From Streptomyces lienomycini (GTDB lineage: Bacteria > Actinomycetota > Actinomycetes > Streptomycetales > Streptomycetaceae), in the NCBI RefSeq assembly GCF_027947595.1, contig NZ_CP116257.1, positions 6,136,001 through 6,200,000 of the forward strand: a stretch of 64,000 nucleotides of DNA, given 5' to 3'. The position numbers and the translations under genes were made by a program. The notes below the pieces were generated by a model. The model had not been told where the DNA came from. It ran no database searches and was given only the letters and a program-made list of their open reading frames with translations. Shown here in pieces: positions 1-8,618 of this stretch (position 1 is the stretch's first letter; each line of letters opens with the position of its first letter).

Positions 1-476
1 GCGGCGAGCTTGTCGACGTCGGCCTTGTCCGCCTTGTCGGTGTACGTCACCCAGACGGCGCCGTGCTCCAGCGAGTGCACGGCGTTCTCGTTGTTCAGCG
101 GCTTGGTGTAGACGTCGCCGTCGCAGTTCATCCAGACCTGGTTGTGGTCCCCTCCGACGGGGGGTTCGACGGGGTAGGTCACCTTCTCGGTGACGTGGTT
201 GCGGCCGAGGTCGCCCTTCCAGGTCCGCAGCCCGTCCGCGTCGGTGGCGAACTTGCCGGAGGTCTTCGTCCCGTCGCCCTTGGACTCCATGCCGTCGGAG
301 TCGTCGGACTGCGACCGGACGAGGAAGACGCCGCCGACGACGAGACCGGCGACGACCACGGTGCTGAGCGCGACCGTGAGGATCCGGTTGCGGCGGGTGC
401 GGGCCTCCTCGGCACGCCGCATCTCGGCTATGCGGGCCTGTCGCGCCGTGGTGCTGCTCTTCTTGGCGGAACCCAT
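1..476 (-). CDS. DUF3105 membrane-anchored protein (partial, C-terminus outside window)
   Basis: Reads leftwards from an ATG at 476, preceded by an AGAAGGG ribosome site, and runs off the left edge after 158 codons with no stop. A basic N-terminus (residues 5-31) precedes one hydrophobic segment (about 32-53), then a polar region that would face outside the cell. The DUF3105 family is recognisable from HNQVWMNCDG (about 111-120) and HSLEHGAVWV (about 134-143), with conserved His and Cys. The biochemical role of the family is not established. It is divergent from the glutamine synthetase paralogue to its right. Confidence 0.8.
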   Translation of the reverse strand, partial: MGSAKKSSTTARQARIAEMRRAEEARTRRNRILTVALSTVVVAGLVVGGVFLVRSQSDDSDGMESKGDGTKTSGKFATDADGLRTWKGDLGRNHVTEKVTYPVEPPVGGDHNQVWMNCDGDVYTKPLNNENAVHSLEHGAVWVTYTDKADKADVDKLA

Positions 477-779
477 GGGGTGTTGCCCTTCTGGGAAGAA
501 ATCTCGGGAGGGATCTGAGGACGGAGAGGCGGTGAGGTCCGCTGATCGTAATGGCGCGGGACCGGTCCTTCGTAGGGAGGTCGCAGGATCCGTCCCGGCC
601 GGATCCCAGGAATGGCCCGATCGAACAGGTGGCCTCTACGCTGCGCTCACGGGGCGGGCCGGCCGACCGAGGCCCGCAACGCGTACGAAACGGTCCTGTG
701 GTGTGATGCTCAGGTGCCCGACCGCCTCCCGCCGTACCGGAGACAGGCGGCCTGACCAGCGAGGATGGGGAAGCGGAAG
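477..779. other. Divergent intergenic region, DUF3105 / glnA2
   Basis: About 300 bases separate the two divergent starts. I see the ribosome site for each flanking gene. I see no convincing -35/-10 pair, no clear GlnR-type box and no RNA gene. Reading frames that cross it are compositional. Confidence 0.4.
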
Positions 780-2141
780 ATGGACAAGCAGCAGGAGTTC
801 GTGATCCGGACGCTGGAGGAGCGCGACATCCGGTTCGTACGCCTGTGGTTCACGGACGTGCTGGGCTTCCTCAAGTCCGTCGCCGTGGCCCCGGCCGAAC
901 TGGAGCAGGCCTTCGACGAGGGCATCGGCTTCGACGGCTCCGCGATCGAGGGCTTCGCCCGGGTCTACGAGTCCGACATGATCGCCAAGCCGGACCCGTC
1001 GACGTTCCAGGTCCTGCCCTGGCGCGCGGAGGCCCCGGGCACGGCCCGCATGTTCTGCGACATCCTGATGCCGGACGGCTCGCCGTCCTTCGCGGACCCG
1101 CGCTACGTCCTCAAGCGCGCCCTGGCCCGCACCTCCGACCTGGGCTTCACCTTCTACACCCACCCGGAGATCGAGTTCTTCCTGCTGAAGGACAAGCCGG
1201 TCGACGGCTCGGTGCCCACCCCCGCCGACAACTCCGGCTACTTCGACCACACTCCGCAGAACATCGGCATGGACTTCCGCCGCCAGGCGATCACGATGCT
1301 GGAGTCGATGGGCATCTCGGTGGAGTTCTCCCACCACGAGGGCGCCCCGGGCCAGCAGGAGATCGACCTGCGCTACGCGGACGCACTGTCCACGGCCGAC
1401 AACATCATGACGTTCCGCCTGGTCATGAAGCAGGTGGCGCTGGAGCAGGGCCTCCAGGCCACGTTCATGCCGAAGCCGTTCTCGGAGTACCCGGGCTCGG
1501 GCATGCACACCCACCTCTCCCTCTTCGAGGGCGACCGCAACGCGTTCTACGAGTCCGGCGCGGAGTACCAGCTCTCCAAGGTGGGGCGCTCCTTCATCGC
1601 GGGCCTGCTGCGCCACGCCGCCGAGATCTCCGCGGTCACCAACCAGTGGGTGAACTCCTACAAGCGCATCTGGGGCGGCACCGAGCGCACCGCCGGCGCG
1701 GGCGGCGAGGCTCCCTCCTACATCTGCTGGGGCCACAACAACCGCTCCGCCCTGGTCCGCGTCCCGATGTACAAGCCCGGCAAGACCGGCTCGGCCCGCG
1801 TGGAGGTCCGCTCCATCGACTCCGGCGCCAACCCGTACCTCACCTACGCCGTCCTCCTCGCCGCCGGCCTCAAGGGCATCGAGGAGGGCTACGAGCTCCC
1901 GCCGGGCGCGGAGGACGACGTCTGGGCCCTCTCGGACGCGGAGCGCCGCGCCCTGGGCATCGAGCCCCTCCCCCAGAACCTGGGCGAGGCCCTCGCCCTG
2001 ATGGAACGCAGCGACCTGGTCGCCGAGACCCTCGGCGAGCACGTCTTCGACTTCTTCCTCCGCAACAAGCGCCAGGAGTGGGAGGAGTACCGCTCCCAGG
2101 TCACGGCGTTCGAGCTGCGGAAGTCGCTGCCGGTGCTGTAG
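780..2141 (+). CDS. glnA2: Type I glutamine synthetase paralogue (GlnA2, gamma-glutamylpolyamine synthetase type)
   Basis: 453 residues, the full length of a GSI-fold ligase. The ATG at 780 is chosen because GGGGAAGCGGAAG sits directly before it; an in-frame upstream start would absorb that site. Visible GSI signatures are the EIEFF metal-ligand segment, HTHLSLF (about 241-247) and the ATP/glutamate region with GGTERTAGAGGEAPSY and NNRSALVRVP (about 297-325). A Tyr in EGYELPP (about 369) aligns near the adenylylation tyrosine of GSI-beta enzymes; whether it is modified is unknown. The protein closely resembles S. coelicolor GlnA2, which makes gamma-glutamylated polyamines rather than glutamine (established for that family). 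The assignment of substrate here is therefore inference. It ends 43 bases before a convergent gene. Confidence 0.9.
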   Translation: MDKQQEFVIRTLEERDIRFVRLWFTDVLGFLKSVAVAPAELEQAFDEGIGFDGSAIEGFARVYESDMIAKPDPSTFQVLPWRAEAPGTARMFCDILMPDGSPSFADPRYVLKRALARTSDLGFTFYTHPEIEFFLLKDKPVDGSVPTPADNSGYFDHTPQNIGMDFRRQAITMLESMGISVEFSHHEGAPGQQEIDLRYADALSTADNIMTFRLVMKQVALEQGLQATFMPKPFSEYPGSGMHTHLSLFEGDRNAFYESGAEYQLSKVGRSFIAGLLRHAAEISAVTNQWVNSYKRIWGGTERTAGAGGEAPSYICWGHNNRSALVRVPMYKPGKTGSARVEVRSIDSGANPYLTYAVLLAAGLKGIEEGYELPPGAEDDVWALSDAERRALGIEPLPQNLGEALALMERSDLVAETLGEHVFDFFLRNKRQEWEEYRSQVTAFELRKSLPVL

Positions 2142-2152
2142 CGGGGCAGGCG

Positions 2153-2183
2153 GAGGCGCGTCGGGGTGGGACGCGGACGCCTC
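2153..2183. terminator. Possible hairpin between convergent genes
   Basis: GAGGCG (2153-2158) and CGCCTC (2178-2183) can pair across a 19-base loop in the short gap between two convergent genes. There is no T-run, and the stem is imperfect beyond 6 bp, so this is only a weak candidate. Confidence 0.35.
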
Positions 2184-2184
2184 T

Positions 2185-3273
2185 TCAGTCGATGAGGAAC
2201 TGCCCTCCCGCCTGCTCGGCGAGGCCGGCGCCGAACAGGGCGCCGGGAGTGTGGGCGCCCGGCCGGCCTTCGCCGCGGGCGAGGTTGCCTGCCACCGCGG
2301 CTGCCACCGAGGCGGTGTAGTCCATGCCGTCGTCGGCCCGCAACCAGCCCTCGCGGCGGGTGCCGTCGGGCCAGGTGGCGACCGCGTGCCCCCAGGAGTA
2401 CCGGCGCGGGGCCGGGGTTTCCTTCATCCTGGCCTTGGCCGTCCTCTCGAGGGCGAAGCGTCGCAGCGCCTCGATGGACAGCAGCCTTCCGGCCAGCGGG
2501 GCCAGGGCCCGCACGGCGGGCGAGGTGGGGGCCATCCCGGTGGTCACGGTGACGGAGGGCGCGTTGCTGGCCCGGTGGGCGGCGAGGAGCTCGGCGGTGG
2601 GAGCGCCCGCGGACTTCGCCCGCTGCCCGTCGGGCAGGGTGAGGTGTTGAGGATCGGCGCCGAGGCGTGCGGGGGCCATGCGTCCGTCGGTATAGCGGCG
2701 TCCGCCCGTGGTGAACATGTCGATCATCGAGGCGGCGAAGGCGGCACCGACCACTCCGGCACTGAGGGACACGGAGGCCAGGGCGTCGACGCGTACGTCG
2801 GCGGGGGCGGGGCGGTCCTCGCACAGTTTGATCACGACGGCCTCGGTGGCCAGCACGCCGAAGCCGGCACCGGTCACCAGTGTGCTGCCCGCCTGTTCGG
2901 CTTCCTGATGCAGGTCGAGCAGGCGGGGGACGGCGGTCAGGTCTGCGGCCAGGTCGAGGTAGTGGCCGCCGGGCATGCAGGCTCGGGCGAGGACCGTGGC
3001 TGTCTGGGCGTAGTCGCCGATGCCGTTGAAGACCACCGCGGGTCGCTGCCGGGTGATCTCGGCCGCGATGCCGTCGACTCCGTCCGCGACGACGGCACGC
3101 GTACCGAGGTCCGCAGCGGTCTTGCGCAGCCGGTCACCGCCGCTTTCGCGTCCCACCAGAACGGGTTCGAGTCCTTGAGCGGCGAGGTGCGCGGTGACCG
3201 CGCTCCCGATGCGCCCGCCGGCGCCGAGGATCCAGATCTCTCCGGATCGTGCGCTCCGAGGGGTCTCAGCCAT
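2185..3273 (-). CDS. Saccharopine-dehydrogenase-like NAD(P)-binding oxidoreductase
   Basis: 362 residues from an ATG at 3273 with a CAGGAG ribosome site. The N-terminus is a Rossmann fold: EIWILGAGGRIGSAV (about 12-26) with the dinucleotide-binding Gly pattern, followed by LVGRES at the end of the second strand. This is the architecture of the saccharopine dehydrogenase NADP-binding family, many of whose members are not lysine enzymes. The substrate cannot be told. It is divergent from a TetR gene, and the gap between them holds clean inverted repeats, so it is likely the repressed target of that regulator. Confidence 0.75.
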   Translation of the reverse strand: MAETPRSARSGEIWILGAGGRIGSAVTAHLAAQGLEPVLVGRESGGDRLRKTAADLGTRAVVADGVDGIAAEITRQRPAVVFNGIGDYAQTATVLARACMPGGHYLDLAADLTAVPRLLDLHQEAEQAGSTLVTGAGFGVLATEAVVIKLCEDRPAPADVRVDALASVSLSAGVVGAAFAASMIDMFTTGGRRYTDGRMAPARLGADPQHLTLPDGQRAKSAGAPTAELLAAHRASNAPSVTVTTGMAPTSPAVRALAPLAGRLLSIEALRRFALERTAKARMKETPAPRRYSWGHAVATWPDGTRREGWLRADDGMDYTASVAAAVAGNLARGEGRPGAHTPGALFGAGLAEQAGGQFLID

Positions 3274-3319
3274 GGGATTACTCCTGTCGTTCCGGGAGTG
3301 CCGGATTCACCCGGCCCCT

Positions 3320-3379
3320 CAGTGATGTCTCACAGTGTCATCACTGAGCCTAGCACTGATGGCACACTGAGACATCACT
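3320..3379. promoter_or_regulatory. Operator region: nested perfect inverted repeats
   Basis: Two exact dyads share one arm. CAGTGATG (3320-3327) pairs with CATCACTG (3339-3346). The 12-base AGTGATGTCTCA (3321-3332) pairs with TGAGACATCACT (3368-3379). The region lies between divergent starts at 3273 and 3395, where a TetR dimer would be expected to bind and control both directions. TetR binding is inference; the repeats are direct observation. Confidence 0.65.
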
Positions 3380-3394
3380 TGATATCGTCCGACC

Positions 3395-3982
3395 ATGGCC
3401 AGATGGGACCCCGGAACCGAGGAACGCCTCACGAAGGCGGCGCTCGAGCTCTACACGGAGCACGGGTACGACGACGTGACCGTGACACAGATCGCCGAGC
3501 GCGCCGGAATCACCCGCCGCTCGTACTTCCGCTACTTCCCCGACAAGCGCGAAGTCCTGTTCGCCGGCTCGGAACGGCTGCCCGCCGCGATCCACGAAGC
3601 AGTCCTCGACGCCCGCCCCGGAGCCTCTCCCCTGTCGGCCGCCCTCGAGGCCTTCGCCCAGGTCGGCGCCGCCCTCGCCGAGCACATCGACCGCACCGCC
3701 GAGCGGCGTGCCGTGATCGCCTCCAGCCCCGAGCTCCAGGAGCGGGAGCGCACCAAGCTCGCCGCGGTCACCAGCGCGATCCACGACGCGCTCCTGCGGC
3801 GAGGCGTCGACGAGGACAGCGCGAAACTGGTGGCGCAGATCGCCACCATCGCCTCCCAGAACGCCTTCGACCGTTGGACCGACGGGCGCGGTCGGAGGGA
3901 CTTCGCGGACTGCCTCGACTCGGTCGCGGCGTCGCTGCGCCACACTGTCACCGCAGGAATGGACAGCAGCCGCTCCGAGTGA
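3395..3982 (+). CDS. TetR/AcrR-family regulator
   Basis: 195 residues. The N-terminal helix-turn-helix is clear: the recognition segment VTVTQIAERAGITRRSYFRYF lies at about residues 28-48, followed by FPDKREVLF, typical of TetR proteins. The C-terminal ligand domain is divergent, so no ligand can be proposed. It is divergent from the saccharopine-dehydrogenase-like gene, with inverted repeats in between, and probably represses itself and that gene. Confidence 0.88.
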   Translation: MARWDPGTEERLTKAALELYTEHGYDDVTVTQIAERAGITRRSYFRYFPDKREVLFAGSERLPAAIHEAVLDARPGASPLSAALEAFAQVGAALAEHIDRTAERRAVIASSPELQERERTKLAAVTSAIHDALLRRGVDEDSAKLVAQIATIASQNAFDRWTDGRGRRDFADCLDSVAASLRHTVTAGMDSSRSE

Positions 3983-4020
3983 GAGCCCACGGGCCGACTC
4001 CGTCGAACGAACGGCGGAAT

Positions 4021-4072
4021 CGGCCGGCTCCCCCTCCAGGACCTGGCTCACCTGGAGCTCTCGCGCCGGCCG
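4021..4072. terminator. Compound hairpin between convergent genes
   Basis: An outer perfect 8-bp stem, CGGCCGGC (4021-4028) with GCCGGCCG (4065-4072), encloses an inner 7-bp stem, CTCCAGG (4034-4040) with CCTGGAG (4051-4057). It lies in the 128-base gap between convergent genes ending at 3982 and 4111. It would work on either strand. As is common in Streptomyces, there is no T-run. Confidence 0.6.
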
Positions 4073-4110
4073 GGTCATGCCGTGCGGCAGGAGGGGGACG
4101 GCGCGGGATG

Positions 4111-4977
4111 TCAGACCTTGCCGATGCCGAGCGTGGTGGTGCGCGGCAGCATGCCTGAGCCCAGGACCTCCAGCCAGAGCGGGCCGAGCAGTTCGGCGAG
4201 CCTCTCGGTGTCCTTGTCGCCGAGAGTCCGCCAGGGGGCGGCGGCCAGTTCGTCGGTGCGGCGCTCGACCTCGGCACGCAGGGCGCTGCCCGTGTCGGTC
4301 GCGAAGCCGTCGGCGTTCAGCAGTCCCCGTACGAGGAGCCGTTCGCGGGCGGCCGCCCATTCGTGCTCGCTCCAGCCGCGGCTCGCGAAGACGTCGGCCG
4401 GTGCCGCGCCGATCGCGGCGAACGACACCAGCGCCTCCACCGGGTCGAGGTCCGCGACGAGAAGAGCGGCGATGTGACCGTCGCCGCGGTGCTCGCGCAG
4501 GATCGTCGCGGCCTGCCACAGCACGAGGTGCGGTTCCTGCGGCCAGGGCGACTCGGCATGGGCGGCGGCGAGCGGGCGGCCCTCGGTGTGCACGGCCTCC
4601 GCTGCCCGGCGGGCGAGTGCCGCGGCCTCGGCGACTTCGGGGCTGTCCGTCCGCCCGCCGAAGAGAGCGCGGTAGGCCCGGTCGACCCCGCGCGTGCGGG
4701 CGTCGATCACCTTGCCCGGTGCGGCGACGTCCCAGGCTGCGGGGATGTGCTCGGCGACCGTGCGCGGGCTGAAGCTGTAGAACGCGGAGGCCACCTGGCG
4801 GAACCCGGGTGTCCCGAGTGGCGCCGCCCGCAGGGCGAAGTAGCTCGGCCAGCGCTCGCCGGTGCTGTAGCCGAGCGACTCGACCTCCTCGAAGACCTGC
4901 GGCGCGAAGTAGACGACGGCATGCAGGGGCTCCAAGAGGTGCCACATCTGCCTCACACGTCCGTTGTCGTTGCTCAA
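4111..4977 (-). CDS. SCO6745-like (SalK-type) conserved protein
   Basis: 288 residues from a TTG at 4977. TTG is chosen because AAGGGGAG lies 5 bases upstream and the protein then opens with a family-like MWHLLEPLHAVVYFAP segment at about residue 10; a longer frame to 5049 would swallow this site. The sequence is Ala/Glu/Arg-rich and helical, with repeated W-R-L segments, and matches the actinobacterial family annotated as SCO6745 or SalK. The molecular function is unknown, although members are sometimes described as HTH-like. It is divergent from a TetR gene at 5076, its likely regulator. Confidence 0.65.
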   Translation of the reverse strand: MSNDNGRVRQMWHLLEPLHAVVYFAPQVFEEVESLGYSTGERWPSYFALRAAPLGTPGFRQVASAFYSFSPRTVAEHIPAAWDVAAPGKVIDARTRGVDRAYRALFGGRTDSPEVAEAAALARRAAEAVHTEGRPLAAAHAESPWPQEPHLVLWQAATILREHRGDGHIAALLVADLDPVEALVSFAAIGAAPADVFASRGWSEHEWAAARERLLVRGLLNADGFATDTGSALRAEVERRTDELAAAPWRTLGDKDTERLAELLGPLWLEVLGSGMLPRTTTLGIGKV

Positions 4978-5020
4978 GACGGCTCCCCTTGCCCTCGGCC
5001 CACACGTTCTTCCCGCGCCC

Positions 5021-5066
5021 AGACTCCCTTCGACACACGATCTTGTCAATGACTAGATGACGCTAG
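5021..5066. promoter_or_regulatory. Divergent promoter region of SCO6745-like gene and TetR
   Basis: On the minus strand TTGACA (complement of 5044-5049) is followed after 17 bases by GAGTCT (complement of 5021-5026), a fair -35/-10 pair. GTCA/TGAC half-sites and ATGACTAGATGACG overlap it, a plausible TetR target. The dyad is imperfect. Confidence 0.4.
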
Positions 5067-5075
5067 GCTGCCCTC

Positions 5076-5657
5076 ATGCCCACCGAACCCCCCGCACGCT
5101 CCTACCATCACGGCGACCTGCGGCGAGCCGTGCTCACCGCGGCCCTCGACGTCATCGCGGCCGAAGGACCGACAGCTCTGTCCCTGCGCGACCTGGCCCG
5201 CCGCGCGGGCGTCTCCCATGCCGCGCCCGCACACCACTTCAAGGACCGCGCGGGCCTTCTCACCGCCATCGCCACCGAGGGCCACACCCTCCTGTCCGCG
5301 GCGCTCGGCGAGGCGGAGGACCTGCGCGACCTGGGTGTCCGGTACGTACGCTTCGCGACCGCGCACCCGGCGCATTTCCAGGTCATGTTCCGGCCGGAGC
5401 TCCTGCACCCGGACGACCCGGAACTCCTCGCGGCGCGCGAACAGACACGGAGCATGCTCCGTACCGCCGTGGAGGGCCGTGACGCCGATCCGGTCCTCGG
5501 CTTCATGGCGGCCTGGTCGATGGCCCACGGCTTCGCGACGTTGCTGCTCTCCCACAACCTTGACGGTCTGCTCGACGGGCGGGATCCGGAAGCCGCCTTC
5601 GGGGCGCTGACGGGCGTGATGTTCCGGCCGGCCCCACCGTCCTCCTCAGCGGGATGA
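5076..5657 (+). CDS. TetR/AcrR-family regulator
   Basis: 193 residues. The protein begins RSYHHGDLRRAVLTAALDVI, a start typical of the TetR subgroup with a WHG-type C-terminal domain. The HTH is LSLRDLARRAGVSHAAPAHHF (about 37-57). The ligand domain (about 80-190) contains AWSMAHGFATLLL, the region bearing the W-x-x-x-H-G motif of that subgroup. It is divergent from the SCO6745-like gene and probably controls it and itself. It ends 43 bases before the end of the convergent LysR gene. Confidence 0.87.
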   Translation: MPTEPPARSYHHGDLRRAVLTAALDVIAAEGPTALSLRDLARRAGVSHAAPAHHFKDRAGLLTAIATEGHTLLSAALGEAEDLRDLGVRYVRFATAHPAHFQVMFRPELLHPDDPELLAAREQTRSMLRTAVEGRDADPVLGFMAAWSMAHGFATLLLSHNLDGLLDGRDPEAAFGALTGVMFRPAPPSSSAG

Positions 5658-5700
5658 GGGTCAAACGAGGATCGATGAGCACCCACGAGGATCCATGAGG

Positions 5701-6630
5701 TCACGTCGCGGCGTGCGGGTCGGTCCCGTCCAGCTCTGCTGCCTGTCGCTGGAGGGCTCGCACCATGGTCACGACCTGGGGAAGACCGCGGCGGCGGATG
5801 GCGGCGACGCCGATGTGCCGGGTCGGGGACGGCGGCGCGATCGGGACGGTGCGTACTCCCGCCACTGGCGGGGTCTGCGCGATGGAGGGGACCAGTGAGA
5901 TCCCGAGGCCCGCGGCGACGAGCGAGCGGGCGAAGAAGTAGTCGGTCGTCGTGCTGCGCACCTCCGGGTCGAAACCGGCTCGCTCGGCGTAACGGCGCAG
6001 GTACGCCTCGGTCTTGAGGCAGCCGAGCACCCAGGGCTCGGCGGCCAGCTCGGCGATGTCGAGCGACTCCCGGCCTGCCAGGGGATGGGCGTCGGGCAGG
6101 ACGACGTGCAGGGGGTCTTCGAGGAGTGATGTCCACACCAGGCTGGAGGCGGGGCCGGGCCGGCCGGGCAGCGGGCCGTCGAAGTGGTAGGCGAGTGCGA
6201 GATCCACTGCGCCTTGACGGACCAGCGGCAGGCTGTCCTCGGGCTCGGCTTCCCTGACGTGGATCACGGTGTCGGGGTGGGCGGCGGCGAGATGGGTGAG
6301 GGCGAGGGGCAGGAGGAGTCTGCCTCCGCTGGTGAAGGTGGCGATGGTGATCCGGGTGCGGCCGCTGTCGAGTCGATCGACCTGTCGCTGGGCGTGTACG
6401 AGCTCCGCGGCGACCGACTCGGCGGCGCCGACCATGATCCGGCCGGCCGGGGTCAGGGTGACTCCGCGGGTACTGCGCGCGACGACCTGGGCACCGAGAC
6501 TGCGCTCGAGCGCGGCGACGTGCTGGGAGACGGCCGAGGGGGTGAGGCGGAGGGCTGCCGCCGCCCGGTTGAAGCTGCCGTGTTCGGCCACCGTCCGCAG
6601 GACACGGAGCCGCTGCACATCGATCAACAA
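5701..6630 (-). CDS. LysR-family transcriptional regulator
   Basis: 309 residues, full length. The winged HTH is at the N-terminus: VLRTVAEHGSFNRAAAALRL then TPSAVSQHVAALERSLGAQV (about residues 9-48), and the periplasmic-binding-protein-like effector domain follows (about 90-300). LysR proteins usually activate a divergent gene and repress themselves. Here the divergent gene is the NAD-dependent epimerase at 6698, with an aldo-keto reductase 15 bases behind it, so these two are the probable targets. The effector is unknown. Confidence 0.9.
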   Translation of the reverse strand: MLIDVQRLRVLRTVAEHGSFNRAAAALRLTPSAVSQHVAALERSLGAQVVARSTRGVTLTPAGRIMVGAAESVAAELVHAQRQVDRLDSGRTRITIATFTSGGRLLLPLALTHLAAAHPDTVIHVREAEPEDSLPLVRQGAVDLALAYHFDGPLPGRPGPASSLVWTSLLEDPLHVVLPDAHPLAGRESLDIAELAAEPWVLGCLKTEAYLRRYAERAGFDPEVRSTTTDYFFARSLVAAGLGISLVPSIAQTPPVAGVRTVPIAPPSPTRHIGVAAIRRRGLPQVVTMVRALQRQAAELDGTDPHAAT

Positions 6631-6697
6631 TAATCCTTAACACGTGGCCAGTAATTGAGCACTTCTGCTGTTGACTGTAGGTGTTCAGGATGGGGGC
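6631..6697. promoter_or_regulatory. Short AT-rich divergent control region, LysR / epimerase
   Basis: Only 67 bases separate the divergent starts, and the stretch is much richer in A/T than its surroundings. TTA and TAA half-sites about 12 bases apart (around 6643-6660) fit the loose T-N11-A pattern of LysR binding. No clean -10 is evident for the rightward gene. Confidence 0.4.
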
Positions 6698-7639
6698 ATG
6701 AAGAGGATCTGCGTGATCGGCGGAAGCCGCTACTTCGGCAAGGTTCTGGTGCAACGCCTGCAGGCGGCGGGCCACCGGGTCACGGTGCTCAACCGCGGCT
6801 CCGCCCCACCGCCGGAGGGGGTCGAGCACCTCGTCGCCGACCGTGACGACGAGGCTGCCCTGGTCGCCGCGCTGGGGTCGCGCAGCTTCGACGCCGTCGT
6901 GGACCAGGTCTGCTACACCCCGGTGCAGGCCGCGATCGCCGCCCGTGCCTTCAGCGGCCGGACCCGGCGCTACGTCCTGACCTCCACGATCGAGGTCTAC
7001 GATCCGGCCACCGCCGCGCTGCCTGCCGTCCCGCCCGGAACACCGGTGCCCGAGGAGACGGTTGATCCGGCCGCCTGGCTGGTGCGGATGGACCTGCCCT
7101 GGCACGACGCCGCGTACCTTCAGGCGCATTACGCCGAGGGCAAACGCCAGGCGGAGGCCGTCCTGGCTCAGCACCGCGGGTTCGCCTTCGCCGCCGTACG
7201 CAGCGCCCACGTCCTCGGCGGCGGCGCGGCGGAGTTCACCGGCAGGCTCCTGCACTACACCGAGCGCATCACCCACGGCACGCCGATCGCCGTGCACGCC
7301 GAGGCGCTGCCCACGGTCTTCATCCACTACGAGGAGCTGGCGGAGCTGCTGCGGTGGGCGGCCACGCTCACCGATGCCACCGGGCCGGTCAACGCCTGCT
7401 CCGACGGTGCCCTCGACGTCTACCGCCTCGGTGCTGTCATCGCCGCGCGGGCCGGAAGGGAGGCGGTGTATCGCGGCGTCGCCGCCGGCGAGCCCGCCTC
7501 GCCGTTCTCGTTCGACCGCCACTACGCCATGAGCAACGCCCGCGCGAAGGAACTGGGCTTCTCCTTCTCCCGCACCGCCGACTGGCTTCCCGGTGCCGTC
7601 GCCGAAGTCCTGGCCACCACCGGCGCCCCCACTTCCTGA
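6698..7639 (+). CDS. NAD-dependent epimerase/dehydratase-family protein
   Basis: 313 residues. The ATG at 6698 is chosen because the Rossmann signature begins at once (MKRICVIGGSRYFGKVL); a frame opening at 6671 adds only a non-conserved tail. After the glycine-rich loop come LNRGS, ending the second strand, and a TSTIEVYDP segment in the place of the extended-SDR catalytic region. A downstream Y-x-x-x-K is replaced by AHYAEGKRQAE (about 142-152), which supplies Tyr and Lys. Substrate unknown. It heads an operon with the aldo-keto reductase and is divergent from LysR. Confidence 0.8.
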   Translation: MKRICVIGGSRYFGKVLVQRLQAAGHRVTVLNRGSAPPPEGVEHLVADRDDEAALVAALGSRSFDAVVDQVCYTPVQAAIAARAFSGRTRRYVLTSTIEVYDPATAALPAVPPGTPVPEETVDPAAWLVRMDLPWHDAAYLQAHYAEGKRQAEAVLAQHRGFAFAAVRSAHVLGGGAAEFTGRLLHYTERITHGTPIAVHAEALPTVFIHYEELAELLRWAATLTDATGPVNACSDGALDVYRLGAVIAARAGREAVYRGVAAGEPASPFSFDRHYAMSNARAKELGFSFSRTADWLPGAVAEVLATTGAPTS

Positions 7640-7654
7640 GGAACGGACACACCC

Positions 7655-8557
7655 ATGAGGATCCGCACCATCGGTGATGTCGCCGTGAGCGCCGTCGGCC
7701 TGGGCGCCATGCCCCTGTCCATCGAGCGCCGACCGGACGAACAGCGCGCCGTCGCCACCGTCCACGCCGCCCTGGACGCCGGGATCACCCTCATCGACAC
7801 CGCCGACAGCTACCACTGGCACGCCGGTGAGACCGGCCACAACGAGCTTCTCATCGCCCGCGCCCTGGCCCGTTACGGCGGGGACACCTCCCATGTGCTC
7901 GTCGCCACGAAGGGCGGTCGCGGCCGTCCCGGTGACGGCAGCTGGACCGTCAACGCCGCCCCCGGCCACCTCAGACGCGCCGCGGAGGCGTCCGTGAAGC
8001 GCCTGGGTGTGGAAGCCCTCGGCCTGTACCAACTGCACAAGCCGGACCCGGCCGTGCCCTGGGCGGAGTCCGTGGGCACGCTGCGGGAGCTGATCGACGC
8101 CGGCACCATCCGCGCCGCGGGGATCTCCAACGTCACCGCCGAGCAGATCCGCGAAGCGCACACGATCCTCGGCAACGGCCTCGTCTCCGTGCAGAACCAG
8201 TACTCACCGGCCGTCCGCGACAGCGAGGCCGAGCTGCGGCTGAGCACCCGGTTGGGGCTGGCCTTCCTGCCCTGGAGCCCACTGGGCGGCATCTCTCCCA
8301 GCTCACTCGACGGCACCCGCGGACCCACCACCGCGAGCACAGCCTTCCACCGCGTCGCGGCCGCGCACGGCGTCAGCCCACAGCAGGTCGTCCTGGCGTG
8401 GCTGCTGGCCCGCTCCCCGGTGGTGATCCCGGTGCCGGGCGCCAGCCGTCCGGCGTCGATCCAGGACTCCGCCAAGGCGGCCGAGCTCGAACTGAGCGAG
8501 GCGGAGCAGAGCCTGCTGGACGACCCACGAAGCGCGGCTCGCCCGGACCGCCCCTGA
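7655..8557 (+). CDS. Aldo/keto reductase
   Basis: 300 residues, a complete TIM-barrel oxidoreductase. The catalytic tetrad can be placed as Asp and Tyr in DTADSYHW (about 48-55), Lys in LVATKGG (about 83-89) and His in LYQLHKPDP (about 124-132). The C-terminal NADPH-binding segment VPVPGASRPASIQDS (about 262-276) is present. It lies 15 bases after the epimerase and is probably co-transcribed, so the two may act on the same sugar or carbonyl compound under LysR control. That pathway link is inference. A strong hairpin follows the stop. Confidence 0.9.
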   Translation: MRIRTIGDVAVSAVGLGAMPLSIERRPDEQRAVATVHAALDAGITLIDTADSYHWHAGETGHNELLIARALARYGGDTSHVLVATKGGRGRPGDGSWTVNAAPGHLRRAAEASVKRLGVEALGLYQLHKPDPAVPWAESVGTLRELIDAGTIRAAGISNVTAEQIREAHTILGNGLVSVQNQYSPAVRDSEAELRLSTRLGLAFLPWSPLGGISPSSLDGTRGPTTASTAFHRVAAAHGVSPQQVVLAWLLARSPVVIPVPGASRPASIQDSAKAAELELSEAEQSLLDDPRSAARPDRP

Positions 8558-8569
8558 CCCACCGCGCGC

Positions 8570-8599
8570 TCGGCCCCGGACCAGCCCGTCCGGGGCCGA
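8570..8599. terminator. Perfect 12-bp hairpin, bidirectional terminator
   Basis: TCGGCCCCGGAC (8570-8581) and GTCCGGGGCCGA (8588-8599) form a perfect 12-bp stem with a 6-base loop. It lies exactly in the 61-base gap between the convergent aldo-keto reductase and DUF397 genes. Confidence 0.85.
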
Positions 8600-8618
8600 C
8601 ACGCACCGATGGCCCCCG

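Noticed and set aside
636..2320. Long open frames antisense to, and in another frame of, glnA2 (up to 490 codons)
   Set aside because: They are shadows of strong third-position GC bias: low-complexity Arg/Gly/Pro/Ala/Val composition, no ribosome site, full overlap with a clear enzyme gene.
5108..8161. 1017-codon leftward frame
   Set aside because: Runs antisense to or out of frame with TetR, LysR, epimerase and aldo-keto reductase genes; no domain in its translation.
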